A stretch of DNA of 64,000 nt from Saccopteryx bilineata (GCF_036850765.1 NC_089492.1:202894276-202958275); one strand, 5' to 3'; counted from the stretch's first letter, positions 32,883 to 43,440 are shown. The notes: generated by a model not told the origin, from the letters alone. Numbers and translations are program-made.

Positions 32883-33262
32883 GGCCCTGGCTGGTTGGCT
32901 CAGCGGTAAAGCGTTGGCCTGGTGTGCGGGGGACCCGGGTTCGATTCCCGGCCAGGGCACATAGGAGAAGCGCCCATTTGCTTCTCCTCCCCCCTCCCCT
33001 CCTTCCTCTCTGTCTCTCTCTTCCCCTCCCGCAGCCAAGGCTCCATTGGAGCAAAGATGGCCCGGGCGCTGGGGATGGCTCCTTGGCCTCTGCCCCAGGA
33101 GCGCTAGAGTGGCTCTGGTCGCGGCAGAGCGACCCCCGGAGGGGCAGCGCATCGCCCCCTGGTGGGCAGAGCTCCACCCCTGGTGGGCGTGCCGGGTGGA
33201 TCCCTGTCCAGCGCATGCCGGAGTCTGTCTGACTGTCTCTCCCCGTTTCCAGCTTTAGAAAA

Positions 33263-33306
<44 letters not shown>
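32883..33306 (+). mobile_element. Full-length SINE (long type) with a (CA)n tail
   Basis: Head GCCCTGGCTGGTTGGCTCAG, intact B box GGTTCGATTCC, and a body almost identical to the 8492 copy. Its A-tail has become a (CA)n run at about 33264-33306. Target duplication AGTACAACCGTGCT at 32869-32882 and 33307-33320. Confidence 0.94.
33264..33306. repeat. (CA)n microsatellite in the SINE tail
   Basis: About 21 uninterrupted CA units, grown from the SINE's tail. Confidence 0.95.
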
Positions 33307-33310
<4 letters not shown>

Positions 33311-33700
33311 CAACCGTGCTATTTGCAAGAACATGGATAAACTTGGAGGGTGTTATTCTAAGTGAAATAAGTGAGAAAGACAAATACCATATGAAATCAT
33401 TGTGGTATTAAATGGACTCTAAAAAACAAAATAAATGAACAAACAGAACAAACAGAAACAAACTCATAGATGCAAAGACAAACTGTTGGTTGCCAGATTG
33501 GAGCAGGTGGGGGAATGGGCAAATAAATTGAAGGGGATTAAGAAGTACAAACTTCCAGTTATAGAAAGAGTCATGGGGATGCAAAGTACAGCATAGGGTA
33601 TAGAGTCAGTAACATCGAAAGAACAATGTATGCTGCCAGATGGGGACACCAACTAAAAATAATATAATGTTGTTTGTCAACTATAATTTTAAAATACATT
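33307..33700 (+). mobile_element. LINE-1 fragment, 3' UTR (continuation)
   Basis: Continues 31141-32882 beyond the SINE, with 'atggataaacttggagggtg', 'aagtgaaataagtgagaaag' and a 3' UTR decaying into AT-rich sequence near 33700. Confidence 0.8.
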
Positions 33701-34990
33701 TAGAAAAGTATCCATGTGAAAAGAGTCATACTAAACGCCATCCTCAAATGGGCCTATAAACTCCTGAACTTGCCTGCCCTAGAATTTGGGAGAAGAAAGG
33801 CCAACTTATTTTCTAGGAAAGGCTGAGTTGGTGCTTCCCATTTTTTAGAACATACCATGAAAGTATCTGACCCAGGAGGTATCTGCAGCAAGCTTGGACC
33901 TGACCAATGACTTACGGCCAAAACCCAGAGATAACATGCTTACTTTCCAATTTATGAAGGTGCAATTGGGGATGAGAGTGAGGCCATAATCTTTAGGCAG
34001 CCCATTTGATTCTGGCTTTCTCTTTTTTTCTCTCTCTCTATCCAATTAATAAAAGCAGCCAGAGCTCTCTAAGATAATCCTGCTCATGATTCTATAATAA
34101 TAGTAATAATAATGAACAATAATAATTTAGGAGGCAAATCTAATCTAGTGTGCAGTCAGGGTTGAGATACCTTGATAAGTCTATCCTGATGCAAATTACT
34201 ATTAGGAACATTGAGCTCACAGATGAAGAAACTGCCACCTGCCCTTAAAGAGCCAGAAGAAACTAATCTCTCATCCCTCCCTGCACCTATCTTTCCCAGA
34301 TCACTTGCTGCTGTCCTGGTTATGTGACATGCTGCCAGGCTGTCACCACACACCCACCACTGCTCCAAAGGCAGAAGCTGAGCTCCCAGAACCAGAGCCA
34401 GCAGCTGAACCCTGCATCCTAGACTAAGGGGCTGCCTGTGCTCTTCCTCCAGGGTCCTCAGAGGCCATTTTGAGTCAGAAATTGAGAGGTTTAAGCTCAA
34501 GACCAAGTTGTCTGTAAAAGAAAGTTGATGAATGAGCACTTCTGCCCCACAGCTCCTGGAGTCTGTATGTTCAAGAAGTTCCAGTGGTTTCTCACTCCTC
34601 CTTGCTCCCTTTCCTCCTCCCACTTCTCTGTTGCTGTGTTATAGACCTTACAAACAAGCTGAGGAAGCTTTTTTTTATATTCATACAAAGGAAACAGCAA
34701 GAAACTAAACCTGAAAATAAAAGTTTTTGTTTTTGTTTTTGGTGGGCATCATACATTTGGTAACAGCATAGGATAAAAAACAGGCATACACTTTATAGTT
34801 ACTTTTAACAGCTGATTATTGAGCATGAGAATAAATTATTTCATCTAAATACCGCTTTGTATTGTACAATCTTTGGAATGGTGTATGTGGTTAATACAGT
34901 AAAGAATGGTTTAATATTGAAATTGTGCTTTGAGGACCATCTTTTCTGAGGTGGGGAGCAGGGAGGCGGAGGAAGGCACTGTCTTTAACA
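33701..34990. other. GBP6 intron 1, unassigned part
   Basis: No clear repeat. A 155-codon minus-strand frame at 34156-34623 has no recognisable domain and is judged accidental. Confidence 0.45.
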
Positions 34991-35149
34991 AGCGCTTCTG
35001 CTAGGAGGCCGGTTTGGTTCCTCAGTCAGAGAAAGGACTTCTGCCCCTTCCCGCAGGTGATGGAGGATGCACTCCTTCTCCCATGCAGGAGGGCTCTTTG
35101 TGCAGCCCTGGGTGGATGCCCAAGAAGCAGCGGCACATCCGAGGAACAA

Positions 35150-35320
35150 GATGTGCCCGTTGCTGCCTTACGATTCAAATGGAGACGCTGTGCTGCCCTG
35201 AGAATAGAGTCCCGCGGGCCACACCGCTTCGGGCATCAGCCGCCAGCCGCCAGCCCAGGGACGGATCCACCGTCGCCCGGCCCGGGCCGCCAGCGCGGGA
35301 TGTGCCCCGAAGTACGGATT
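35150..35320. promoter_or_regulatory. CpG-dense block in GBP6 intron 1
   Basis: About 170 bp with roughly twenty CG dinucleotides by eye, including CCGTCGCCCGGCCCGGGCCG near 35270. The surroundings are CpG-poor. It starts about 60 bp downstream of the exon 1 donor. Its function is unknown; it may belong to the GBP6 promoter region. Confidence 0.45.
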
Positions 35321-35382
35321 GTTGTTGCTGATGTTACTTAACAACCATGCGCATGAAAGACCAAGGCTAGCAGCAAACTTAC

Positions 35383-35465
35383 CTGTCTCCGGGTCTGCAG
35401 ACCGGAAGAGTTCCCAGCTGTCTTTGCTTGCTTCTCAAGCGCTCTTCCTGAGTCTGGCTCAAGTG
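35383..35465 (-). other. GBP6: Probable GBP6 non-coding exon 1
   Basis: Inferred 5' untranslated exon. A strong donor (CAG|GTAAGT) follows base 35383. A TATA-like TTTAAAA lies at 35490-35496, so transcription should start near 35460-35466. GBP genes normally have a short non-coding first exon several kilobases before the coding start, and the 5.1-kb first intron here fits. The start base is an estimate. Confidence 0.6.
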
Positions 35466-35489
35466 GAAGAAAGCTGCTTTCTGGCTTCG

Positions 35490-35496
35490 TTTTAAA
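35490..35496 (-). promoter_or_regulatory. TATA-like box of GBP6
   Basis: The minus strand reads TTTAAAA here, between the ISRE and the inferred first exon. Its spacing fits a start site near 35465. Confidence 0.5.
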
Positions 35497-35555
35497 CGCT
35501 GAAGATCCAGCCGGTAATCACTGCCAAGTAGTTTTGAGTCAGGTTGAAAAGATCT

Positions 35556-35566
35556 GAAACCGAAAG
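35556..35566 (-). promoter_or_regulatory. Interferon-stimulated response element (ISRE)
   Basis: The plus strand reads GAAACCGAAAG, matching the IRF/ISGF3 core GAAANNGAAA. It lies about 60 bp upstream of the TATA-like box and about 95 bp upstream of the inferred GBP6 start, the usual position in GBP promoters. This suggests induction by type I and type II interferon through IRF factors and ISGF3. I found no perfect TTCNNNGAA (GAS) site in the proximal 150 bp. Confidence 0.75.
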
Positions 35567-35816
35567 GTCACAGCATTTTAGGTGACATTAACTCACCTCT
35601 CCCCACTCCCTGTCCCCCGGAAGGAATGAAACCGGTGGAAAGAAAGACATGTTTCCTGTTCACCGGGATCACGAATCCCAGCTAGCCCCCCTCCTCACTT
35701 GGCTTGTGTCCCCTGACCCCACAATAAACACAGAGCAGCAGGCTGGATGGGAGCCCCTAGCAGCAGGCTGACAGAGGTCCGCAGCCTTGCCTCTCAGGAG
35801 TACTTTTTGGAAGGCA
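35567..35816. promoter_or_regulatory. GBP6 upstream region between ISRE and LTR
   Basis: About 250 bp of non-repeat sequence. I found no perfect STAT1 GAS site. GGAATGAAACC (35619-35630) is an imperfect IRF-like site with wrong spacing. Confidence 0.35.
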
Positions 35817-35821
35817 CTCAA

Positions 35822-36186
35822 TGTAAGGTATTTTTCCCCGCGGAGAAGGAAGGAAGAGGGCTCGGAGCCGCAAAGTGTGGAATAATAAACGGCTTTATTG
35901 AGTACAGAGCGTGCATCCCGCCCGGCAAGGTTCCCTGGCCCAGAGGAAAGAAACATGGAGGCTAGGGAAGTTGCAAAGATTAAACCGGGTGGCAGATATT
36001 TAAAGGGTCCCTCTAGGGAAGTGGAGCTACTATGACGTGATGAAATTTCACTGGCTGGCAGAGGATCGCTTCTTTCCAAATGGTTCCTGGGAAGCCTCCT
36101 TTGGTGGGCTTGATTGTGGGCGGTCCTAGCCAAAGTGGGCGGGTCTTAGTTCCTACGTGACCATGCCTCTATCCACCAACCTTACA
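35822..36186 (-). mobile_element. Solo LTR upstream of GBP6, same orientation
   Basis: A 365-bp long terminal repeat with matching ends (TGTAAGGT at its start, ACCTTACA at its end) and a perfect 5-bp target duplication, CTCAA, at 35817-35821 and 36187-36191. On the minus strand it has a TATA-like TTTAAATAT (35996-36004) and an AATAAA signal (35894-35899), so promoter and poly(A) parts both remain. No internal viral genes flank it. The class is uncertain: 5-bp duplications suggest an ERV1 or ERVL-like element. A STAT-like TTCCTGGGAA lies at 36084-36093. Confidence 0.85.
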
Positions 36187-36294
36187 CTCAAGGTTTTTTG
36201 TAATTGTTGTTTTCATTTTATGCTTAGACTCCCTTTTTATTTACAGCTTTTAAAAAGCTGTTTTCATTACCAGTAAGTTAGTCCATAAAACTCC

Positions 36295-36667
36295 TTTTTT
36301 TTTTTTTTGCATTTTTCCAAAGCTGGAAACGGGAAGGCAGTCAGACAGACTCCTGCATGCGCCCGACCGGGATCCACAGGGCATGCCCACCAGGGGGCGA
36401 TGCTCTGCCCATCTGGGGCTTTGCTCTGTTGCATCCAGAGCCATTCTAGCGCCTGAGGCAGAGACCAAAGAGCCATCCTCAGCACCCAGCCATCTTTGCT
36501 CCAATGGAGCCTCGGCTGCGGGAGGGGAAGAGAGAGACAGAGAGGAAGGAGAGGGGGAGGGGTGGAGAAGCAGGCTGGTGCCTCTCCTGTGTGCCCTGGC
36601 CGGGAATCAAACCCTGGACTCCTGCACGCCAGGCTGACGCTGTACCACTGAGCCAACCGACCAGGGC
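36295..36667 (-). mobile_element. tRNA-derived SINE (long type)
   Basis: Minus orientation, poly-T at the left, head reversed ending AACCGACCAGGGC at the right. Target duplication CCATAAAACTCC at 36283-36294 and 36668-36679. Confidence 0.93.
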
Positions 36668-36836
36668 CCATAAAACTCCCATTTTTCTAGTCAAAAGATA
36701 ATCACTATTATTTTGTAGCCTATTCTTCACCTTACATTTTCTTTTGTGGTGGCTTTGTGGGGGTTATAAGGGTCCTGCGTTTATATTTTAAGCGTTTGAT
36801 TTAATAAAATAATATAAATATAAAACTTAAAAGTGA

Positions 36837-37245
36837 GGCCCTGGCCGGTTGGCTCAGTGGTAGAGCGTTGGCCTGGCGTGCAGAAGTCCCGGGTTCGATT
36901 ACCAGCCAGGGCACACAGGAGAAGCGCCCAACTGCTTCTCCACCCCTCCCCCTCTCCTTCCTTCTGTCTCTCTCTTCCCCTCCCGCAGCAAGGCTCCATT
37001 GGAGCAAGGATGGCCCGGGTGCTGGGGATGGCTCCTTGGCCTCTGCCCCAGGTGCTAGAGTGGCTCTGGTCGCAACAAAGTGACGCCCAGATGGGCAGAG
37101 CATCGCCCCCTGGTGGGCAGAGCGTCGCCCCTGGTGGGCGTGCCGGGTGGATCCCCGGTCGGGCGCATGCGGGAGTCTGACTGTCTCTTCCCGTTTCCAG
37201 CTTCAGAAAAATACAAAAAAAAAAAAAATACAAAAAAACCCCCAA
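36837..37245 (+). mobile_element. tRNA-derived SINE (long type)
   Basis: Head GGCCCTGGCCGGTTGGCTCA, B-box-like GGTTCGATTAC (one base off), full body, A-rich tail with AATAC interruptions. A perfect 15-bp target duplication lies at 36822-36836 and 37246-37260. Confidence 0.94.
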
Positions 37246-37260
37246 AAAACTTAAAAGTGA

Positions 37261-37854
37261 ATATTCAAAATGAGCAAAGAAATCATAACCATCAACAAAT
37301 TTTTAAGAGTTAACAAGTGCCTCAAATATTGTCCACGTTTTCTGGTTTTATCTTTCATTATCTTACATTTTCCCATATTTGAATTTTAGTATGAATCATA
37401 CTTAAGAAACAAAACATGTAATTTTAAGGGATGCTACTGTATTAAACCACTGAACAAAATTGTGTAATTAAATTAATCTTTTGTTACACTTGTTGCATTC
37501 TGGATGGAAATAAGTAGAAGCTGTGTTATAGGAACCATTTTTGGTTTCATTGCCTATTTTCTTCTGCCTACATTATTCTGAGTTGATTTCAAAGACATTG
37601 AAGTATTAATTCCACTTTCACAAATATGTTTGGTTGAAATTGGCTCTTTAGCATGGTAAAAACAAAGTAGCAACAGCTAGACTTAGATTCACCTTATAGC
37701 ATTATCACAAATAGATTGCTAAAATGAAAAACTTGTTCCAAAGAAGCTATATATTGAATACAATATTGTAAAATAAATTTGAGTTTATATACCAGACTTA
37801 TGTTCAAAGTTATAATGTATTCGTTTTAAAAAAAATTTTTTTACTCATTAAGTT
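37261..37854. other. No gene recognised
   Basis: AT-rich unique sequence. Confidence 0.45.
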
Positions 37855-38020
37855 TAGAAAGAGGGAAAAAAAGAGAAAGAGAGAAAAATAGTGATTTATT
37901 GTTCTACTTATTTTTGCATTTATTGGTTGGCTCTTGTATGTGCTCTGACCGGATATTGAACCTGGAATCTTGGTGTATCAGGTTGATGCTCTATCCAACT
38001 GAGCTAATAGGCCATGACAG
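37855..38020 (-). mobile_element. Old tRNA-derived SINE
   Basis: Same type as 26807-26986: GA-rich tail side, then GATATTGAACCTGGAATCTT (B-box side reversed) and ATCCAACTGAGCTAATAGGC (head reversed). Confidence 0.7.
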
Positions 38021-38807
38021 TTACAGTATATTCTTACTGTGTAACATTAATTGGTACATCTTTAAAACTTTATTTTGTTAGGTATTTTTAATTTGGGCAA
38101 TGCTATTGTTTTCCTGCAACACATGGTGGTATACTTCACTGGTAAATGAAATATAATTCTGAGGCCTTTTGCCTTTGCATATGTAAAGATGAACAAAGTA
38201 AGTGTCTCACCAATTTTGAAATGCTGTTAAACTATATCTAATAAGACTGAAGATGCACATACCCTATGACTCAGGAATTTCACTCTTGGAACATTCCACA
38301 AGGGATCATATGTACATGTGACAACTGTATATTTTAAAATTTTTTTGAAGGAAGTTTCACAATAGAAAAACTGAAAATGCAGTTATGTCTCAGTAATAGA
38401 ACAGGACTATACCTTCATAGAATAGGGCACATAAGTATACAATTGCAAACAAAATGGATGAATCTAATCAATATTTTACTGAAAAGAAAAGCAGGACACA
38501 CACACATACAAATAAAATACAATTTACTTATATAAAGTAGGAAAGAAGGCCAAACTAAAACACATTATTTGAACAAGCACATATAACTGATAAAATCCTA
38601 AAAGATAACTGACAAACTTGTCATAGAGATTGGTTCTAAAAGCTTTGTCAGGACTATAATAAGCATTAATAAGCAACTTTATGTGACTGACAAGTTCTGT
38701 TCTATACTCGTTCAGTGAGCTGATGTTTATTTTTCAATTATTAATTATATTGTATATTGTGCTTTTTATAGTTTATGTAACTTTTGTGTTGTGTTTCACA
38801 TTTTAAC
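38021..38807. other. No gene recognised
   Basis: AT-rich, with LINE-1-like phrases around 38255-38340 ('ccctatgactcaggaatttc') that are too short to call firmly. Confidence 0.4.
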
Positions 38808-38882
38808 AAGAAGAAGAAGAAGAAAGAAGAAAGAAGAAAAAAGAAAGAAAGAAAAAAAGAAAGAAAGAAAGAAAGAAAGAAG
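38808..38882. repeat. (AAG)n/(AAAG)n microsatellite
   Basis: Purine-only run of AAG units that changes to AAAG units. Confidence 0.93.
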
Positions 38883-38957
38883 ACAATGTAAGTTAACAAC
38901 ATAGTGCTTTGAAAAAGAACAGAAATATTCCATGATAGTCAAAAAGAAATGGCACAA

Positions 38958-39328
38958 GCCCTGGCCGGTTGGCTCAGTGGTAGAGCATTGGCCTGGCATG
39001 CAGGAGTCCCAGGTTCAATTCCCGGCCAGGTTCACACAGGAGAAGCACCCATCTGCTTCTCCACCTCTCCCCCTCTCCTTCCTCTCTGTCTCTCTCTTCC
39101 CCTCCCGCAACCAAGGCTCCATTGGAGCAAAGTTGGCCCGGGCACTGAGGATGGCTCCATGGCTTCTGCCTCAGACGCTAGAATAGCTCTGGTCACAACA
39201 GAGCAACGCCCCAGATGGGCAGAGCATCGCTCCCTGGTGGGCATGCCGGTGGATCCCTGTCGGGCTCATGCGGGAGTCTGTCTAACTGCCTCCCCGTTTC
39301 CAGCTTCAGAAAAATACAAAAAAAAAAA
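38958..39328 (+). mobile_element. tRNA-derived SINE (long type)
   Basis: Head GCCCTGGCCGGTTGGCTCAG, B box GGTTCAATTCC, full body and A-tail. A 17-bp perfect target duplication lies at 38941-38957 and 39329-39345. Confidence 0.94.
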
Positions 39329-39408
39329 AAAAAGAAATGGCACAATATTTCAAGTGCTGAAAGGAAAGAACTTGCCACCCAGAATTCTGTGTCAAGAAGG
39401 AATAAACT

Positions 39409-39651
39409 GGCCTGACCTGTGGTGGCGCAGTTGATAAGGCGTTGACCTGGAAATGCTGAGGTCGCCGGTTTGAAACCCTGGGCTTGCCTGGTCAAGGCAC
39501 ATATGGGAATTGATGCTTCCAGCTCCTCCCCACCTTTTCTCTCTGTCTCTCTCTCCTCTCTCTCTCTTTCTCTGTCTCTCTCTTCCTTTCTCTCTCCTCT
39601 CTAAAATGAATAAATAAAAAAATAAAAAAAATTAAAATAAATAAATAAAGA
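39409..39651 (+). mobile_element. tRNA-derived SINE (short type)
   Basis: Head GGCCTGACCTGTGGTGGCGC, B-box-like GGTTTGAAACCC, TC-rich body and AAATA-type tail. A 15-bp perfect target duplication AAGAAGGAATAAACT lies at 39394-39408 and 39652-39666. Confidence 0.93.
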
Positions 39652-40026
39652 AAGAAGGAATAAACTAGGAATGAAAGGAAATCAATTATTCCAATACAAA
39701 GGAGAATTGTTTTGTTAGTACACCCGCTCTAAAGGTAAGGCTAACAGAAGTTATAAAAAATAAAATAAAATGATAAATGAAGGAAACTTGAAGTATCAGG
39801 AATGAAGAAGAATAACAGAATAAAATGAAAAGAATAACAGACATAGTAAAACAAAATTCAGCTAATTCACAGTAACATAGGATAAGAAAAATGAGAAAAA
39901 AATAGAAAACATTAAATAAAAAACGACAATAAAACCCTAATATATTAATAATTGCATTACATATAAGTTTTCTTAAAAAAACAATTAAAAATAGAGATGT
40001 GCCAAGTAAATAGATAAGAAATGACC

Positions 40027-40152
40027 CTAAACAGGCTGTCTGGGGTGCAGAGGTTGCCAGTTCGATTCCCTGCTCAGGGTACATACAGGAGCAGCTCGAT
40101 GTTTCTGTCTCTCTCTCTCTCTCTGCCTCTATCAAAGAAAAAACAAACAAAC
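40027..40152 (+). mobile_element. SINE fragment (short type)
   Basis: B-box-like AGTTCGATTCCCTGCTCAGG, CT-repeat body and AAACAAACAAAC tail; the head end is shortened. Confidence 0.68.
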
Positions 40153-40428
40153 ACACTGTCAACCAGAAACCTACATCAAGTATATGCTGATGAGCATGAT
40201 ATAAAGAGGGTAAAATTGATCACACACAAAAAATAAAAGAAATAATTCCAGGAGCTGAGCTCCCAAGAAGATGACACAGGACTAATGGGGTGGATTTTTA
40301 TTTGGTGGGAGGGAGGGCTAAGAAGAAAGAAAGAGAAGAGATGAATATGAGAACATAAATTTTCTTTGTTAGAAAGAGCTGGTTTGACTTTTCATGAATT
40401 AATTCCTGGTTCACTAGGCCAGACTCCC

Positions 40429-40596
40429 CATTGTTTTCTTCTGCCAGCAGGTTTAACAGGTTGTATTTTCCTGTCTGATACATCCCTACAAGGATCCAAC
40501 CATTACATACTGAGAACTTGTACATTCTTCATTGCTTCCTAATACACAGACAGCTGCTGATTTTTAGTTTTTTAGCTGATGCATGGGAGCCAACAT
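40429..40596 (-). pseudogene. GBP pseudogene fragment (decayed first coding exon)
   Basis: Relic of a second GBP gene, same strand, about 5 kb upstream of the GBP6 promoter. It begins at an ATG at 40594-40596 with MLAP, as in GBP6-type proteins. Two in-frame stops and a frameshift follow, then GMYQTGKYNLLNLLAEENNG, which aligns to the P-loop exon [20 protein letters not shown]. The donor GT has become GG (CAATG|GGGAGTC against CCATG|GTGAGTG in the intact gene). The P-loop serine is replaced by tyrosine. I found no further exons, so it is a remnant or an isolated duplicated exon. Confidence 0.85.
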
Positions 40597-42368
40597 GAGG
40601 GGTCCAGACTCAGTAAACCCTGAGCTAGTAGAGGATGGGATACCCTGTGTTTTCTCACTACCAAGCCTAGCATTGGCAGATGGCACAGCTCTTTCTTCAT
40701 CAAGCCCCTAATTGCTGTTGATGACTCATTGTCATCAGTCTCCAAGATGTATTTCTGGGATCCAGCTTCTCATCTTGACCTAAAAAAGGATTTGAGAAGG
40801 TGACAGAAAGATTTAGCAAAACACAGTAAGTGTATTAAAGCAATAGCACCCACTTGAGAAAGTAGGTGACTTTGGAGAATGAGACGCCCTTATGGGATAT
40901 GGGAGAAAAGTTTTTATTAAATGTGAGCAAGGGTGGAAGATAGGATGGTCCTTAGTTTCTGATGCTGATGGGGTGACTGCTCTCATGGCTGCTCTTTGTT
41001 CTTCCTCTCCAGATAGCAATTTCTTTTTTGGTCCTCACAGAACTCTCATGGTGATTGGGGCAGTGAAGAGAGGTGGTCCCAAAACTGTAATGCAAATTTA
41101 TTATAAAGATATTCAAGTGTCCTTGCTGGTCACTTTTAAATTAGTATGGCTACAGAATCTAGTTGAGACTGATTTTGTTTGTCTCAATTACAGGAAATAG
41201 TGGCAGAGAAAGAATGAGGGGAGGCCCGGAGAACAGATGATCAGTGAAGGTCACATCTTCAATGTTCCAGCTTAGATGAAAAAGAGGAGGAATAGAACTT
41301 GAGATCTATGTGCTCTGACCTAACTTCCCTGCCTCAATGTTCCAGACTAAATTTTCTAGGATTCTGATGTACTTATCTGGACTCTAAACCATGAGACTGC
41401 AAAATAGAAGAAACTCTAAATACTTATTGAATGTTTTGAGACCCAGACTGGAATATGGCAAACTCCATGTGTATTCATATTTTATTGTGAAAATTTAAAC
41501 AATAGGACATAACTGTCTGTATTACAGGAAATAAAGACTCCAGGTACATGGCCGTATGCTTAAGAAAAGAGAAGAACAAATATTTCTTGATGAGCGAGAA
41601 AACCAGAATCTGCTACACTTTTTAAAATAGAATAACAGTATATTTGAATATTCAATAGGAATGTTGGTGACCATAGAGAAACCATGCAGTTTAGGTCATT
41701 AATAATGTAGGCTCGGAACCAACATGCATGTTTTCAGATCGCATTTCTAGATTCTATGACTTTGTACCCTTGAGTTATCTACCTACCTTCCTCTTAGGTT
41801 TCTCCTGAGTGCTCTCTGAAGGGTCTAAGGCCCCAGAATGTCCTGAATTCTGTACATGAACGACCTTCCTCCATGTAACTTCAGGTTTTCCAGCCCCAAT
41901 GTGAACACACCTGAGTTAGGTCAGTGAGTGGTCAGCGTCCAGAAATTATCCTCCCAAACTTTAGGAGGGATGATCAATCCCAAAGAACAACATCAAGTCT
42001 TGTAAATGAGAACTGCTATTTTAAACAGTTACTAATGTTTCTTAAGATTTTTATGTCCAAACATGTCACCAAAGTTTGGCAGAGCTAGTTTCTCTGTTCT
42101 CTTTCTTCTTCAGTCTTGTCCTCTTCCTCTTCTCTCCACCCAGCCATCTTATGCCTCTTGCTTCTGGGGATATTATGCAGAGCTTGTTGAGACAGACATT
42201 TCTGTGTACAACCAAGTTGATTCTACAGTTAATTTGCTTGTTGTCATGGCTCCATCATTTCTAAATAAAAATGAACTGTATTTGTTATTTGTCAATCTGA
42301 AGAGGTAGAATCATTGAATATATACTAATTATTTCAGACTAGTAAGACTAAAACACTATTTCTCTTTT
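40597..42368. other. No gene recognised
   Basis: Mostly unique-looking sequence between the GBP pseudoexon and the full-length LINE-1. No further GBP exon was found here. Confidence 0.45.
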
Positions 42369-42818
42369 AGAAAACAGTATATAAGAGATGACGTCAGCGT
42401 GATGGCGCGGTAGAAAGCGATACCGATAAATCTCCCCCAAACTCAACAACAAGATCTTCAACCAGAAACAGAAAAACCTATCCTTAGAGACTCCAGATGT
42501 TTCGCAATACACCCGAAGGTATGGTCGAGCAAAAAATTGGCTAAATATATAATCAAACCCCGAAGGAAATAGGGAGTAAGAAATGCTCCACTTTCCTCAC
42601 TAAACTTAACAGGGCAGGACGGCTTTCACTGGGAACTGAGAATATAGAAACTGAGGCAGGTAAAGGGGGTGAATAGATCCAGGCCACGGCACAAACGGCC
42701 GAACCAGGCTGTAGCAAGGAGATCCAAGCCGAGGAAAAACTATGCCTGTGGCAACCCAGTCAATACAAGCTAAGACTCGTGCCAAACCAAGACAGACAAG
42801 TGGGGCAGCCATTTTTCC

Positions 42819-43440
42819 AGATCTCCTGGTCTGCGCGCACAGATAGTGGGCAAGAGATTCCTCTGACTGCCTCAGCAGTGGGCGCTTGTGTTACCCCACA
42901 GAGGGGCAGAGTCAGGGGCCTTTGTGTGGGCCAAAAGCGGAATCTCCAGGCCGCCCCAGTGCCCTGAGGGAGCTGCGCAAGGGGAGGGAGAGCCAATTCC
43001 AATGCTGCAACTTTTCCATGCGAGAGGGGTTTCACTCAGAGGGTGAGGTGGCTGGCCTGATATCCTGGTCGGCGCACATGGAGAAAAGGCAAGAGATTCC
43101 TCCCAGCACCTCAGGAGTGGGAGCCCGTGTTATCCCACAGAGGGGCAGAGTCAGGGGCCTTTGTGTGGGCCAAAAGTGGAATCTCGGGCTGTCCCAGCAC
43201 CCTGAGGGAGATGGGCATGGGGAGGGAGCGAGAGCCAATTCCAACGCTGCAACTTTACAATGCGGAAGGGGGTTTCACTCAAAGGATGAGACTTCCGGCC
43301 TGATATCCTGGTCTGCGCACGCAGATAGTGAGTGAGAGTTTCCTCCAAACACCCCAGGAGTGGGTGCCCACTCATGTAAACGGACAGAGTGGCAGAGCCA
43401 GAGGTCTTTGTGTGGGCACAAGCCCTGCCTGATTATGCTA
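42819..43440 (+). repeat. Tandem ~240-bp units in the LINE-1 5' UTR
   Basis: Two full copies and one partial copy of a unit starting GATATCCTGGTC (about 42820, 43059 and 43302; spacing 239 and 243 bp). Each contains GGGGCAGAGTCAGGGGCCTT or a variant. Tandem 5' monomers act as promoters in some LINE-1 lineages such as mouse. Confidence 0.88.

Noticed and set aside
33104..33334. Frame beginning with Cys-Val repeats
   Set aside because: Translation of a (CA)n run plus a SINE body.
34156..34623. 155-codon minus-strand frame in GBP6 intron 1
   Set aside because: No domain match, no conserved motif, and it overlaps another frame of similar length.
35014..35341. Two overlapping plus-strand frames of about 100 codons
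   Set aside because: They follow from GC-rich, stop-poor DNA. The overlapping frames have similar quality and neither shows a domain.
35669..36133. 154-codon minus-strand frame
   Set aside because: It crosses the LTR boundary at 35822 and shows no viral or host domain.
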